NCBI GenBank assembly: GCA_020284085.1
Contig: JACEVL010000427.1
Span: 97,501 to 161,500, forward strand
Length of the DNA: 64,000 bases
Direction of reading: 5' to 3'
From: Aporrectodea caliginosa
Taxonomy: Eukaryota; Annelida; Clitellata; Crassiclitellata; Lumbricidae
In this document: piece by piece, positions 51,501 to 61,600 of the stretch
How positions within the stretch are numbered: the first letter of the stretch is position 1
How the letters are laid out: every line of letters begins with the position of its first letter
Notes under the pieces: generated by a model
What the model was told of the DNA's origin: nothing
Databases searched by the model: none
What the model saw: the letters and a program-made list of their open reading frames with translations, nothing else
Translations under genes and position numbers: made by a program

Positions 51501-54500
51501 TTTGATGACAGTGACTTTGATGTAAGTGACTTTGGTTGTTAGATTTCTCTGTATTCCCTTAGGTAAGTAATTATATATATCATTGTTTGTCTAGACTTCT
51601 TTCTCACTGTTAAGTATTCTTTTGTTGCAGGCACAAAGGCAGGAGTGTCACGAAGTCGGTCTTTCCAGCTGACACTACGAGAGTCCATTCGTCACCTGCG
51701 CAAGCGAGGGTCCACCATCGAATCAAAGGACCAACCGAAGCCTAAGCCGGAGGAAAAGGCTGACGATGTGGCTAAACCGGATGAAGCGGGAAAAGTGGAA
51801 GAGGGTGGAAAACCGGAAGGAAGCGAGAAAACAGAAGAAACTAAGAAGCCAGAGGAAAGCGTTAAGCCAGAGGAGACTGCTGGAGCTGGAGAAGGAGGTG
51901 AGGCTGCAGCTTCCCAGCCGGAGGTTGTGGGAGCGACACCTCAACACGGTGGGGCTGCTGCAGCGGGACAGCCAGATCTCATTGCAGAGAATAAGCCATC
52001 TGAAGCTGAGAAGAAACCGTCTGAAACCGAAGAACCAAAGGTTGAGGAGAAGAAACCAGAGGAGGCAAAACCGGAAGCTAGCCATGAGGCAGGCGGCGTG
52101 GCTGCAGCCGGGTCAACGGGGTCAGTGTCCTCAGTTTCTTTTTCTAATTGAGTTTCAGGGTTTCAGATGTTTGTGAAAGAGAAAGACTATTGATATGTCT
52201 CCATTTTGCATTTAAGCGAAGAAGGCCCTATAAATATTAGATAAACATACGCTTATGTGTTAGCAGGAAATGCTAACACCAGTGACTCATAGTTTGAATA
52301 TGCATTACAGTTTATATAATGGCAGTAGGAGATAAAATGGTAATAATGAAGCTGTGGTGTAGTGTATTTCTGTAATTAAACTGCATTGGTATTGAAGAAA
52401 CCGGGTATAGATGCAGACACCCTTGTAACGGCTTGGCTGTGTTATGGTCACCATATAAATTGTTATTATTATTATTGTATTGTCAGCTTTTGTATTTGTA
52501 CAGCATGATCTCATATGAAGAATTTTACATGTAATTTTGTAGAGGTGAAACTGAGAAGACGGAGACCATTGAGAGCCCGGCTGTAACGTCTGCTGGTGAC
52601 CTGGATGATAAGCCTCGTGAGCACAGTGTGACCTTTGCCCCGGCTTCACCCTCCAAACATGCAGAGGGAACCAGCGACGATACGATTGGCTCTCCAATCT
52701 GTGCAATTCGTTCTCTGTGCTTTGCGCAGACATTTATCACCAGTGGTATGTAGTCTTTTCATCTGGATCAATAGATATGTACCAGTTGACCATTATTTTG
52801 TTTAGTTTACAAAACTTTACACAATAGTCTATTGGTTAGAATGCTGGACTATTGACCCAGGCTGTTGGTTTAAATATCTGCCATGATGGACATATACTGT
52901 ATTTAAGGTTTCTGTTTTACTAGTACCTCCTAGCGAACTTGGAACCTATTAAATGAGTACACTGTGCATAGTGCATGCTGTCACTAGTTACTAAATATTG
53001 GCCACGCTCTCATGCTGAGGCTTATAAAAAAACATTGCTAGCACTTCAAATCTGTAGCTGAATCTCAGGTTTGGCTTCTTGGACCTCTCGTCTTCAATTG
53101 CTTTTATAATTTATCTGGTGTTTTAAAAGTGTTTTTGATCAGAGCACGATGTAAGTGAGCTGTTTACTTAAAGCATCCATAAAAATAAAATTTATGCTAT
53201 TTATTCATCTGAAACAGATGAGTTATAAAGAAATGAGAATTCTTGCAATTTGGTTGTTTAACCGTGAGCTTCCCATGTTTGACAACCTGACTCAGAATTG
53301 CCCGGATGCTATACAAATGAAATGTGTTTAAGTTATTTTTCTATGACTATACCTAAGTCTTCCTCCCCTAGGTTCCCCTGATCTACATTAACTTCTCCCA
53401 TGCAATTCTTTGCTTGTATATATAAATTTGTTTGTGCGTTTGCTAGTACTTCTCAATAAAGAATATTCTTACTTACTTAACAGCCCAGACGCCATCAGCT
53501 ACTCTTTGGGTTGGCACAAGTGGAGGTCAGGTCCTTATCTATCAGCTGGTGTTCCCAGCTGCGGAGAAGAGATCAGAGGAAGGAATCCAGTGCACACTCG
53601 GTAAGATATGCTTGTGAATATATCATATCTAATTTACTTGATTTCGTTTTAGTAGCCTAGAAACTTTAACAGGATTACTGTAATTTGACTCCTGCATGGA
53701 TTACTAATATTACCTATATGCATTATGTAACTCTTTATGTAACTCTTTCAGTTGCATGCAGACTGATTTTGCTTCTTATTAAACTGCTTCATTTGGACAG
53801 GCAGGGGGCACTGTTTAGAGGTTGTTGAAAGACAGTGTGTAGATGTCTAAAGAGCTGATTAGCTAGCAGAGACCTCAATTGCTGCATAATAAAACTAGAC
53901 AATCCACACTTTTCATGTTTGCACATTTTGAGGGTTGTTTAAAAGGAACTATGAAAGTAGAAAGATACATACATTAATAGTCTGCCTTCAAGCTAGTCAA
54001 AGCCAATCAGGCAATCCGTGAAGATGTATGTGAGCTTGCTTGTTGTGGCTATAATACGAAGGTATAGTGATAATGATGATGATGTTGAACTTTTGACCTG
54101 TTTGTGCAGTGAAAGAGGTGCACCTAAGGCACAGGGCTCCAGTGGTAGCCATCTACATTGTTGACCGTGATGGCCGTCCCCTTCCAGCACCACTCGAAGT
54201 ACAGCAACAACTTGCCAAAGCCCCTGACATGACAGGTGGACACAGAGTGCTCGTTTGCTCTCAGGAACAACTGAAGGTCAGTCACTTAAAGACTCTTGAT
54301 TCAACGTCCATCACATGGGAGGTAATAGCTGATGAAGTCATGAGGTCGTCATAAAATTTAGAAGCTGTCTTGTTGGACACAGTATTCTTGTTTGCTCTCA
54401 GTAAGGATTGCAGGTTTGGTCACAAGACTGAATTTGTATCAGTCACTGTTTAGGTAGCTGAAGAGCATTTGTTGGTTAGAGTATGTATAATTATAATTAT

Positions 54501-57500
54501 GCATACTCTAACCAACTGACTAATATAATAATTATTATATTAGTCAGGATATGTACTGTAGTTATCGTAAAGTTATAATTTTTCGGAATCGAGATTATAT
54601 GGTTTGTGATTGTGAAGTACTTAACATCAGTTTGTTCAGGTACAAGGAAGTAATTTTGTGGCAGTCGTAGAAAGCTGTTTGACTTGTAATTGTATCTGAT
54701 AAGATTGTTTACAAAGGATTCAGGTTTGAAGATTAGTCTCAGGCTTGCTTAAATGAAGTGGCTTTTGACCATTAAGAGCTGATTGAGAAGAGTTTTCTTT
54801 GCAGCTTTTCTCACTGCCCAGTCTGAAGGCCTACAACAAGTACAAAGTGTCTGTGCACCACAGTGAGGCTAAGATAAGCCAAGTGACCTTTGCCGACTTC
54901 AAAAGCAAATCAGGTCAGCCACTTTAGATGACTAGAGATTTTCTAAACTGGTTTGGTAGGTTAATGTTAGTCTGTTCAACTTTAGGGTATATCAGGGTAT
55001 TGAGAAGGTGGTCAATTTTAGCATATATCAAGGTAATAGAAAGTGGTAACTTTAGGGTTTATCAAGGTAATAGAGAGTGATCAACTTTTGGGTATATCAA
55101 AGTAATAGAAGGTGGCCAACTTTAGGGTATATCAGAATAATAGGAGTTGGTCAACTTAAGGGTATAGGCATAAAGAAACACTGAAGTATGTTGACTTCCA
55201 AATCATTAGAAGTTGCTATGGTAAGATTTCATTCTTTCAGAGTGTTGCACCCTTCATGATGTCTCCTCAGGCAAACTCCCAGCCCAGCCCTGATGAAAAC
55301 AAGTTCGAGTGGTGTTGAAACTACAGGGAATATAATTGTCCGTAGTCACAAGGACATGCAAATCCAGAGGTTGACTATTCCAGATAGATGGTGTAACGAC
55401 TGAACATAAGGCATGACCAGTTGTCAATCTGTATGTGAAAGGAATACCAAGCTCACCTCGAGTTGTGGACTGAAGACTCATTGATGACATGTTTTAATCA
55501 GCTCTACTATGCTCTGGAAAGGTTACATTTTGAATGGTTTTGAATCACGTTTTATGTTTGTCTGTGTTCTCTTCAACAGATGCAGACTATGCAGAGAAGG
55601 ATTTAGTCTGCATAACCAACCAGGGTGACGTTGCCGTTTTCACAGTGCCTCAACTTCGACTCCAGACGAAGGGAGAACTTCTGAGCAAGGACGGTAGTAC
55701 GCTGTAAGTCTCCTTTTGGGATATGTTCTCTTTGTCTTCTTTTCTCTTTGGTTCCGTGTTATTCACTGCAGAGATGCAGTAGCGTTGCATCTACAGTCTG
55801 ATTGGCTGATGTGCAAATTAACTAGAGCAGTCCAACAACTTGCAGATTGACAGTGTTCTGTGGTGCTTGTTTTTTTTATCTGTTTCATTGTTTTCCTCTA
55901 TCGGTTCACTTCTGGTTTCCCTAAACTACTGGATTTCAACTGCATTGATGCAATATATTACTAGTATTGACATAGTAGCTGATTAGTTAGAGCACTCTCA
56001 GATTGTGTGGGTTTGAGCCTCTTGTGAGATGGCTACGATGCAGGGACCTTGAGCAAAGTCCTTCACTCACAATTGCTTGCTTTTATATTTCTCTACTTGT
56101 TTCCTAGAAGTGGAAGCTCTTGTGTGCTGACCAGAAATGGATTCGGGTTTTACCAGCCGACTCCATCACAACTGGAGAAATTCTCATTGTGTGCGGCCTC
56201 CCATGGTCGAATAGCTTGTGCACTGGAGCTGAAGGAAGGCATGAGACCAGTCGAAGTGAAGATAGAGGAGCCAGTGGTCGAGAAACCTGACGAAAAGACC
56301 GAAGAAGAGCCAAAGAATGAGGAACCAGTAACAAACGGGGAACCTGTGAAGAGTGAGGAACCCACTAAGAACGAAGAACAGGAACCAAAGAAGTGAGCAT
56401 TTTTGTTTAAACTCTAGTGTTTTTCTTAAATAAGAGTAGGGTAAGTTATTTCCTGCTTGTTGCAATTTTGTAATTGTACGTCCTTGGCCAGAGGGACTAC
56501 TACAGCTGATACATTAGTTAACGTTTCTGACAGTTTGAACTATTAGCATAGCCAAGTGTTCTGTTGGTTTACTGTAAAAAATTACTTAGATACTTCTGAC
56601 ACTTTGAGTTAGAGTTCCTAATGCATTACGAATGAGCTTGGAGTAGCTAATGAATTATGAATTAGCTTGGAGTACCTAATGAATTATGAATGAGCTTAGT
56701 GTAGGCCTTCATGAATTGTAAATGAGATTGGAGGCTCCTAATGAATAATAAATGAGCTTTGCTTACTTAATGCTTGAACCATCTTGAACTTTCCGCAGAG
56801 AGGAAGTCAAGGAGGGGAAGACAGTGGAAATACAGTTGACAGATGCTGGGGATAAGATCATTGAGGGTGGAGTTACTCCAGCACGTACCAGTCAAGGAGG
56901 AGATGCTGGACTAAATGACTCTATGGCATTTGGTGACATCACAGCCGACAGTGTCAAGATACACTTCAGCAGGTGAGTAAAGTTTTGAAGTTTAATAAGT
57001 CTATCATTAAATTTTATTGTTTTAAATTAAAATTTTTGTTAAATTGTTTCTGTGGCTTAGTTTACCTGTTGCCGTAATAATAAATTAGTGCAAAAAGTCA
57101 ACTGTTTTGGCATGTAATGGGGGAATTCATTCATGCTTTGTTTTGAATTGACATTTTGTTGTTGAACCTATGTAAATCCTGAAATATGACTGGTTATTGT
57201 TACTTTAATCTTACATTTAATATATGATGTATGGTTTATTTACGCTAAAGTTGACTAAAGTTTGACCACATCACATACCAATGCAGCTTGTTGTTAAAAC
57301 TGTCACAATCCCCCCTTTTCATAGAATATTAAACCTGAAATATGACCTTTTGGACAACTTAATATATAAACCAATCAAATGTCTTCATAGTTACTTTCTA
57401 TCTTAGTATATAAACATACTTCAGTTTTCTATCGAATTGAGAGGATGTCAGTGGTGGTGATATATCATGAGATTAATTAAAACAGTGTTCAAATGTTTCT

Positions 57501-58607
57501 TTTAGCAGACTTTACATTAAATAACTCTCAATAGAATCAACATAGCTAAGTTATATTTCAAACGACATTAAATTGTTTTTAGCGAGGAGACATCAACAGT
57601 GATAACATGTCATGACGTCATCGAGAACAAAATGGTCGTCAAGACAACAGAGCGGACTGTCAGTGACGCTGAAGGAGTTCGGACCGACTCAAAGACGGTT
57701 GTCGAGGAGATGAGCTCGTGTACAGAGTCATCGGTCAAAGAAGGCACGCCAGTGGTCACTGTAGGAGGTAAGAAAAATGGACTGCGGTAGTTTGTGGATC
57801 GTAAAATTTACGTATGTGCAATTTCTAGTCTTAAGTTGATTTTTGTGAACCATGATTGTGCTGGAATTCCCGTCTTGACCCGTAATGTTTTCTAATGTGC
57901 TGTGGTCAGTGAAATTATTTTATAGTCAAACACTGATACGAGTCAAATCAGAACTTGTTTTTCTGATGCCCAGATCCATGGTAAGTTTTCAACTGGAAGA
58001 GCTAAACTTTGGTGGATTATAGACCTTGAGCAATTCATTCCCACAAAGTTGCTTTGTACTGTTGGTCAGTGGTTTGTCAGTAGATGGTAATACTGGATAA
58101 ATAACAGTATTACTCAATTTCAGTTACTGCCACCAGCTGTTTGGCAATGATTGATGCATTTGAATGATCTCTTTTGTTTTTGGGCATTCATTAAGTTCCA
58201 TGTTCTGCTCGTGCTTAGCTGAAGTCTTGTTCAAACCGACTTTTTACATTTATTTAACGTAGTCTTGGTCTTCCTTTCTATCTCTTTCCTTTGGATCTGT
58301 TTTTGGGATTCGGTTGTCTTTAGGCATTCTTTCTACTTGAACAAGCTATTAGAGTAATATGACTTTATCCAGTGGAGTAGTTCCTATATTCTTGGACTTT
58401 TTTATTAATTTTAATTTCTTGGTGGTCTTGGGTAATTAATTAGATTAATTAAAGACAGTCTTTAATTAAACAAACTAAAGTTAGTCTTTGTTTTGTAGTT
58501 AAATTCTAAGTTATAAATTTATGTTTGATTAGGTCATGTTAAAATGCCGCCTATTGTTTTCCTGTTATGAATTGTGTTATTTCTTTGTTTTAATTGTAGG
58601 TCAGTGA
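30547..58607 (+). CDS. LLGL: lethal giant larvae orthologue (LLGL / l(2)gl), 25 coding exons, 1246 residues
   Basis: Exons: 30547-30645, 31929-32026, 36379-36460, 37342-37451, 37873-38019, 39303-39375, 44781-44864, 46697-46823, 47322-47373, 47652-47809, 48478-48695, 48901-48968, 49396-49549, 50187-50506, 51194-51282, 51631-52120, 52543-52745, 53484-53600, 54110-54276, 54805-54913, 55580-55703, 56108-56392, 56799-56972, 57583-57767, 58600-58607. All phases agree. LLGL proteins form two beta-propellers, work with Dlg and Scribble at the basolateral cortex and are released by aPKC. Family motifs: KELFAFQK with HGFP-like YGFPHKP (26-42), PYGPFPCKAI (272-281), FSGGMPRSSFGD (297-308), GHEDGSVLFWN (439-449), WPPFRK (485-490), basic aPKC segment (633-655), HRAPVVAI (904-911). 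Lengths known for the family are 1064 (human LLGL1) and 1161 (fly). The extra length is two Lys/Glu/Pro-rich segments. There is no tomosyn-type SNARE end. Confidence 0.95.
31345..31579 (+). repeat. 22-bp minisatellite, about 10.7 units (LLGL intron 1)
   Basis: Nearly perfect head-to-tail units begin GTTCTTTGTGGCTGGACC. A 22-bp period shifts frame each unit, so three units (66 bp) keep all frames open. This explains the long but meaningless open frames on both strands. Confidence 0.97.
33156..34398. mobile_element. PIF/Harbinger-like element, copy 2 (1243 bp, LLGL intron 2)
   Basis: Inverted ends GGCCAAAAAAAATAATGG and their counterpart at the right are flanked by a perfect TTA duplication (33153-33155, 34399-34401). 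The sub-terminal blocks are shared with the copies at 8348 and 45570. The centre differs and includes a local satellite at 33670-33955. No transposase frame. Confidence 0.88.
33670..33955. repeat. degenerate satellite of about 17-18 bp inside the Harbinger-like element
   Basis: The word GGTTGCTAAGGAGGCTG and variants recur about a dozen times with small length changes. Confidence 0.85.
34462..34640 (+). mobile_element. tRNA(Leu/Ser)-like SINE head with AATAC-type tail
   Basis: Box A (GAGTGGCCGAGTGGGTTGG) and box B (GGGTTCGCTTCCC) are well preserved. The end has repeated ACAATACAACAC words. It directly abuts a second SINE and the right end of the Harbinger-like element. Confidence 0.75.
34641..34885 (+). 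mobile_element. tRNA-derived SINE (family A), near full length
   Basis: The tRNA head (GGTGTAGGGGTATG, then GCGGGTTCGGATCC) is followed by a body with CCTGGGCAAGTCCCTTCACTC, a GAGGCGCTATAACAAG tail and ATACA pentanucleotide repeats. Its tail resembles the local LINE tails, as expected if a LINE mobilises it. Relatives lie at about 43240-43322 and 55975-56085. Confidence 0.85.
36521..36591 (+). mobile_element. 71-bp micro-MITE, copy 3
   Basis: TTAA at both ends and inverted CACTTTAACAACGAG / CTCATCGTTAAAGTG ends. It lies in LLGL intron 3, about 60 bp after exon 3. Confidence 0.85.
38143..38658. mobile_element. hAT MITE (516 bp) in LLGL intron 5
   Basis: Inverted ends TAGAGAGTGACATGGG are flanked by a perfect 8-bp duplication ATATGGAG (38135-38142, 38659-38666), the hAT signature. 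The left interior is a C-rich array of CCCCATCCCCGC-like units and the right is an array of CCCATTACCGCGG-like units. The element has no transposase. Confidence 0.92.
39426..39496 (-). mobile_element. 71-bp micro-MITE, copy 4 (best preserved)
   Basis: TTAACCCTTTAACGATGAGC at the left and its inverted partner at the right (19 of 20 match), with TTAA at both ends. The centre is inverted relative to copies 1-3. LLGL intron 6. Confidence 0.88.
40430..40891. mobile_element. hAT MITE (462 bp) in LLGL intron 6
   Basis: Inverted ends TAGGGATGTTAA / TTAACAACCCTA are flanked by a perfect 8-bp duplication TTTGAAAA (40422-40429, 40892-40899). Inside, the palindrome-like word CGATAATCGG recurs in both sub-terminal parts. 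The middle (about 40512-40720) is a tandem array of about 2.5 units containing CTTCCACAGCCAACGAGG. Confidence 0.92.
41595..41665 (+). mobile_element. 71-bp micro-MITE, copy 5 (left half decayed)
   Basis: GACTGGGAAACCAATGCAGC and the ending TTATTAAAGGATTAA match the family; the left end is not recognisable. Confidence 0.55.
42595..42925 (-). mobile_element. tRNA-derived SINE-like element, minus strand
   Basis: The right end reads on the minus strand as box A (GTGGCCTATCAGTAACAGG) and box B (AGGTTCGATTCC). The body to the left has CCATCAGCTGGCAATGGAC words. The 86-codon frame through it is not a gene. Confidence 0.6.
43037..43116. repeat. perfect 31-bp inverted repeat (hairpin) in LLGL intron 6
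   Basis: Arms 43037-43067 and 43086-43116 are exact reverse complements around an 18-base loop. Confidence 0.97.
43240..43322 (+). mobile_element. SINE family A tail fragment
   Basis: AGAGAGCGCCTCTGAGTAG, GGGGTGCTATATAGATG and TTACA repeats match the end of the SINE at 34641. Confidence 0.65.
43691..43850 (+). mobile_element. tRNA-like SINE fragment
   Basis: Box A (CTGGCCGAGTGGTTGAAAGC) is clear. The box-B position is degenerate (TTGATTTCAAACC). Confidence 0.5.
44781..44864 (+). CDS. LLGL: LLGL exon 7, followed by a GC donor
   Basis: The exon encodes 28 codons (FLVGFGRGVLVLLDLTAG..), a propeller blade, and joins both neighbours in phase 0. Its 3' boundary reads CAG then GCACGT, so the intron would be of the rare GC-AG type. 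The nearby GT sites I tested all bring a stop at once in the next exon or before it. Confidence 0.85.
45570..46588. mobile_element. PIF/Harbinger-like element, copy 3 (1019 bp, LLGL intron 7)
   Basis: Inverted ends (GGCAAAAAAAAATAATG at the left, one base shorter than the other copies; TTTTTTTGGCC at the right) are flanked by a perfect TAA duplication (45567-45569, 46589-46591). It shares GGGTAGGTAGGTAGG and CCCAGTCGGGCCTA blocks with the other copies. It ends 108 bases before exon 8. Confidence 0.88.
46697..46823 (+). CDS. LLGL: LLGL exon 8, tandem CAGCAG acceptor
   Basis: The acceptor region reads TTTCAGCAG then TTAGAATC. Splicing after the first CAG includes a Gln codon; splicing after the second removes it without a shift. 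Human LLGL1 has QQLES here, which supports the first site. The exon ends at PYG of the conserved PYGPFPCKA block. Confidence 0.9.
48139..48210 (-). mobile_element. 71/72-bp micro-MITE, copy 6
   Basis: TTAA at both ends; inverted CACTT / AAGTG ends; the centre (GCTTTGGTTTCTCATTCACTTT) corresponds to the minus-strand form of the family. LLGL intron 10. Confidence 0.75.
51631..52120 (+). CDS. LLGL: LLGL exon 16: aPKC site plus Lys/Glu/Pro-rich expansion
   Basis: Residues 627-789. The first third holds VSRSRSFQLTLRESIRHLRK. It aligns with the basic segment of LLGL proteins that aPKC phosphorylates and that binds membrane lipids: S637 and S645 sit where human LLGL1 has S655 and S663, and T641 replaces the central Ser. 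The rest (about 656-789) is a low-complexity run rich in Lys, Glu, Pro and Ala with KPE-type repeats (KPEEKADD, KPEGSEK, KPEESVKPEE, KPSETEE), not seen in vertebrate LLGL. Retaining the following intron would add about ten residues and a stop at 52149-52151. Confidence 0.9.
52818..52905 (+). mobile_element. SINE family B head fragment (LLGL intron 17)
   Basis: AGTCTATTGGTTAGAATGCTGGACTATTGACCC resembles the tRNA-like head of the SINE at 3057-3325 in plus orientation. Confidence 0.5.
54471..54547. repeat. two adjoining palindromes in LLGL intron 19
   Basis: 54471-54516 is a 46-bp near-perfect palindrome with one mismatched pair. 54516-54547 is a perfect 32-bp palindrome with no loop. They share one base. 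Confidence 0.95.
54977..55167 (+). repeat. 35-bp minisatellite, about 5 units (LLGL intron 20)
   Basis: Units begin CAACTTTAGGGTATATCA and differ from each other by about 10-20 percent. Confidence 0.9.
55250..55500 (-). pseudogene. LINE C-terminal fragment, minus strand (LLGL intron 20)
   Basis: On the minus strand it reads RGELGIPFTYRLTTGHALCS and then TPSIWNSQPLDL, the end of a CR1/L2-type ORF2. It is antisense to LLGL. Confidence 0.7.
55975..56085 (+). mobile_element. SINE family A fragment next to the exon 22 acceptor
   Basis: GTTAGAGCACTCTCAG, GGGTTTGAGCCTC and AAAGTCCTTCACTC match the head and body of the SINE at 34641. It ends about 20 bases before the exon 22 acceptor. Confidence 0.65.
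56108..56392 (+). CDS. LLGL: LLGL exon 22: last propeller strand plus second KEP-rich tail
   Basis: Residues 1030-1125. SCVLTRNGFGFYQPTPSQLEKFSL matches the conserved end of the second propeller (about 1035-1058). From about residue 1078 the sequence becomes Glu/Lys/Pro-rich with repeated EEP and KNEEP/KSEEP units. It is followed by exons 23-24, a Thr/Ser/Val-rich C-terminal region that includes GDITADSVKIHF, comparable to the GDVTVEDVKDFL end of vertebrate LLGL1. Confidence 0.9.
56617..56768 (+). repeat. minisatellite of about 30 bp, 5 units (LLGL intron 22)
   Basis: Repeated CCTAATGAATTATGAATGAG and GCTTGGAGTA words. It ends about 30 bases before exon 23. Confidence 0.88.
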
Positions 58608-61600
58608 GAGTTGGTGCATCATACTGTGAAGCAAGGCCTGTGTTGACCGTCTTGCCATGCTTGTTGTTGAAGCTACAGTTCTGAATTTTAGACGAGTTTT
58701 AAAAGGACTTTGTTTAAGTTATATAAATTTCCATAATAATGCAGCAGTTACACCTTTCACCTAGTTTGTCTCGAATGTCGTCGTCACGTGTGGCGTGTAA
58801 TCTTTTCATGATTCAGGTGGGACACTGTGTTTGTGTGTATGATACATAATAACCTGTTAAGTGTAGATTAGTCATTAATAAGTGCTTTCCTGTTCTTTCT
58901 GCCTATGTCTAGATGTATTTTTTGTTCAGTTGCATCATGGTTACTTTCTATTCGTTGTGTGGCGTTGGATTTTGCATAAATAGAAGGTTGGTCAAGTGAG
59001 TGACTTCCACTGCATATTGCCACTATTTTGGGTGTCCTTACTGGTTGCACGACTGTTAGATTTATGCGTTTCAACCTCAGTTGTGGCAATGTGCTAATAG
59101 AGATGCTGTACTTTGGGCTGCTCTAGATTGGGGCAGTTTAGTTTAAGATGCTAGATGTGCATACACTGATTTTTCCAGGTTGATAACTTGGTGACTGTTG
59201 GTCACTATAGGTGCAAGTGGAGCATTAGATGTTGTATAACTGGAGTGCTATACATATTGTTCTTCTAAGGACTTGGTGTCCTGTGGTTCAGGGAGAAATA
59301 TTTCTTAGAATTTTTGAAGAATGTGCAAGTGTATTCCGCCTGTTAGAACAAAATGCATATATGAAGATCTTTACTTTGAACTGTTTGAAATGCACACTGT
59401 TGAAGACATCCTGCAAGTGTAAAATTGAAATCTTTAGGGGCATTTGATCTAGTTTCAGATTTGGCTTGGCCTGCATATTTGTTTCTTTGACTTTGTCAAA
59501 AGCTGTAAGGACCAGTTTGCAGCTAATAGGCATTTCACTTGACTTCACAGTTACTTTGCACGGCTATTTATATCGGTGCCAAGTGAAAAGATTTTGCAAG
59601 TTGGAAGAAATTTTAATCAAAACTCTACTTCCTGCAAAGTAGCAGTCTTAATTTTGTGGTAAAGCTGTAAACAAAACCTGTTGGAGAATGAAACATTAAC
59701 ATTTCAGTTGTCTGAAATTAAGGAAAAGTCTATATTTGGAGATCTTGTTTTCCTGGTTTGAAATCCTTAGAAATTACTATTCGTCATTCTTGTTAATCTG
59801 CTAACAGTTTGAATTTAGACGTCACTAATGATTGAAGCACAACATGCTGTTTCAAAAAGTCTTGATGTCTGACAGTTTGAAGCCCTGTTTATATCGGCAG
59901 CAGAAATTTGTTACAGGATATCAACTCCACTTGCGCCCCTAGCCAACTAGACTATAACGAATCGATTGACCATACGATGTTCGTGGAAAAATCAGACTTC
60001 CCACATGTGCCATATCTAACAAAATGAAGTTGCTAACACATCATAACAATGGCTACTTCTTGGTGAATGGCTGAAGGGACTGCACTTCTCTTCTTATTTC
60101 AGTTGTGTTCCAGGAACAGTATTGTTAACAAGTCCACATAATTGTCTGACTTGATTGTATTAAAATGTAAATGCGCCTTTTCAATTGGTCCAGGATGCAG
60201 TGTGTTAAGTTTAGTTTCTGACAATCATTGCAATTGTATCAATTTCTAAAACTGTTATTGCGTTGAGAAGCAACTCGATGTTTGCCATACCATCACGAAT
60301 GCTGAATTGTTTCACAACTCGAGTATGTAATATCCTTCAAAATCCAGTTGTTTCAATTGCATTACCAATAAATTTGGAGTGGTTTAGGGATCGTATGGTA
60401 ACACAGACTAAACTGTGATTGAAGTTATGTTGAAGCAAGTACAGATGCAGAAATAAAAGAAAATGTACTTTGGTTTAGTTGTGTTTATACTGGATTTGTA
60501 TGCAAGTAGGTATCTGAATTTGGTTATCTAATCCCAGTTAATGAGACTTGTTGAAAGATATCTGGCTTCTTCTTTAATGGTTCAGGTCTAAGCCCCATTA
60601 AGGCCAGGCAGTATAGGCTTAAAGCAGATCAATTTGGTGTCCAGCAGAATGTTAGTGCTCTGAATAGGATTGTTTGGTGTAGGCAATATATACTTGTTCA
60701 ATTACATCATTGGTAAATAGTAAGGCTGGCTGGCTTGTTAGAGATAAGTAGAAATTGCATTTTGTCATGATGTTTTCCCCGTTTTTGTAATATTAGAAGT
60801 AGAGTCTTTTGTTACCGCTACGTTTTGGTACTGTTGGGAACGTTGGTACTGTCTGTGATGACAGCTACTGGTCTGTATTTCCATTTGAGTTATTTGGTAC
60901 TGCTTAATGTAGTAGTAGTTGCCTGGTACTGCTTAGAGTTTTTAATTGAGTCATGCTTCCTTTCGTGATAGTGGTTTGCTGTCTAGTCTTAAACAGTCCG
61001 TTTTATGGTTTTTTGCTCATTTTGTTTTGTTCTGATCTCTCAAATTTATACTTTCATGGCATGCTTTTCTTGCTAGTCTGAATGTTTCTTTGCTAGGAAC
61101 TCTGGATATGTGGCGTAATTCATCCGAGATTTGTTTTTCAACCAGCGTTTGGAAGCTTTTAGCTTATTCGAAGAAAGCAGTTTTCATTGATGCGTTTGTT
61201 TTAAGATAGCTACCTAATTAAGTCGGGTAATTGTAGAATTGTCGGTTGAGCCTACTAGTGGAACAACCAACAGAATGCATTCCATATTTAATTAGCTATG
61301 GCTGGTCACACATGCGTCTTCAAAGTGCTTCAGCTGTGTGGGTTGGCTCAGTATTTTAAGGCATTTTTATGCTATTCAGTCTGTGTTCTGTGCCTTGTCT
61401 GTCGTGGTGGTATGCCATGTGTTAAACATCTACATGAAATTGTATTTCTTTGGTGGTGGGTCCTTGCAAAATAACTGAAAAGCTGAAAGTTGCATATACT
61501 GTATTTCTTTATAATGCATTGTATAAGCAAGTCCCATTAAAAATGCGTCATGTTTAACAAAATGTGTTAATTTTCATGTAATTTCTTATGGAAGCCTAGT

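Noticed and set aside
57599..57790. LLGL ending by read-through after exon 24
   Set aside because: A good donor (GTAAGA) lies at 57768 and the next exon joins in phase, so read-through would be intron retention rather than the main form.
30547..58607. Tomosyn (STXBP5) rather than LLGL
   Set aside because: PYGPFPCKA, FSGGMPR, the basic aPKC segment and the lack of a C-terminal R-SNARE all favour LLGL.
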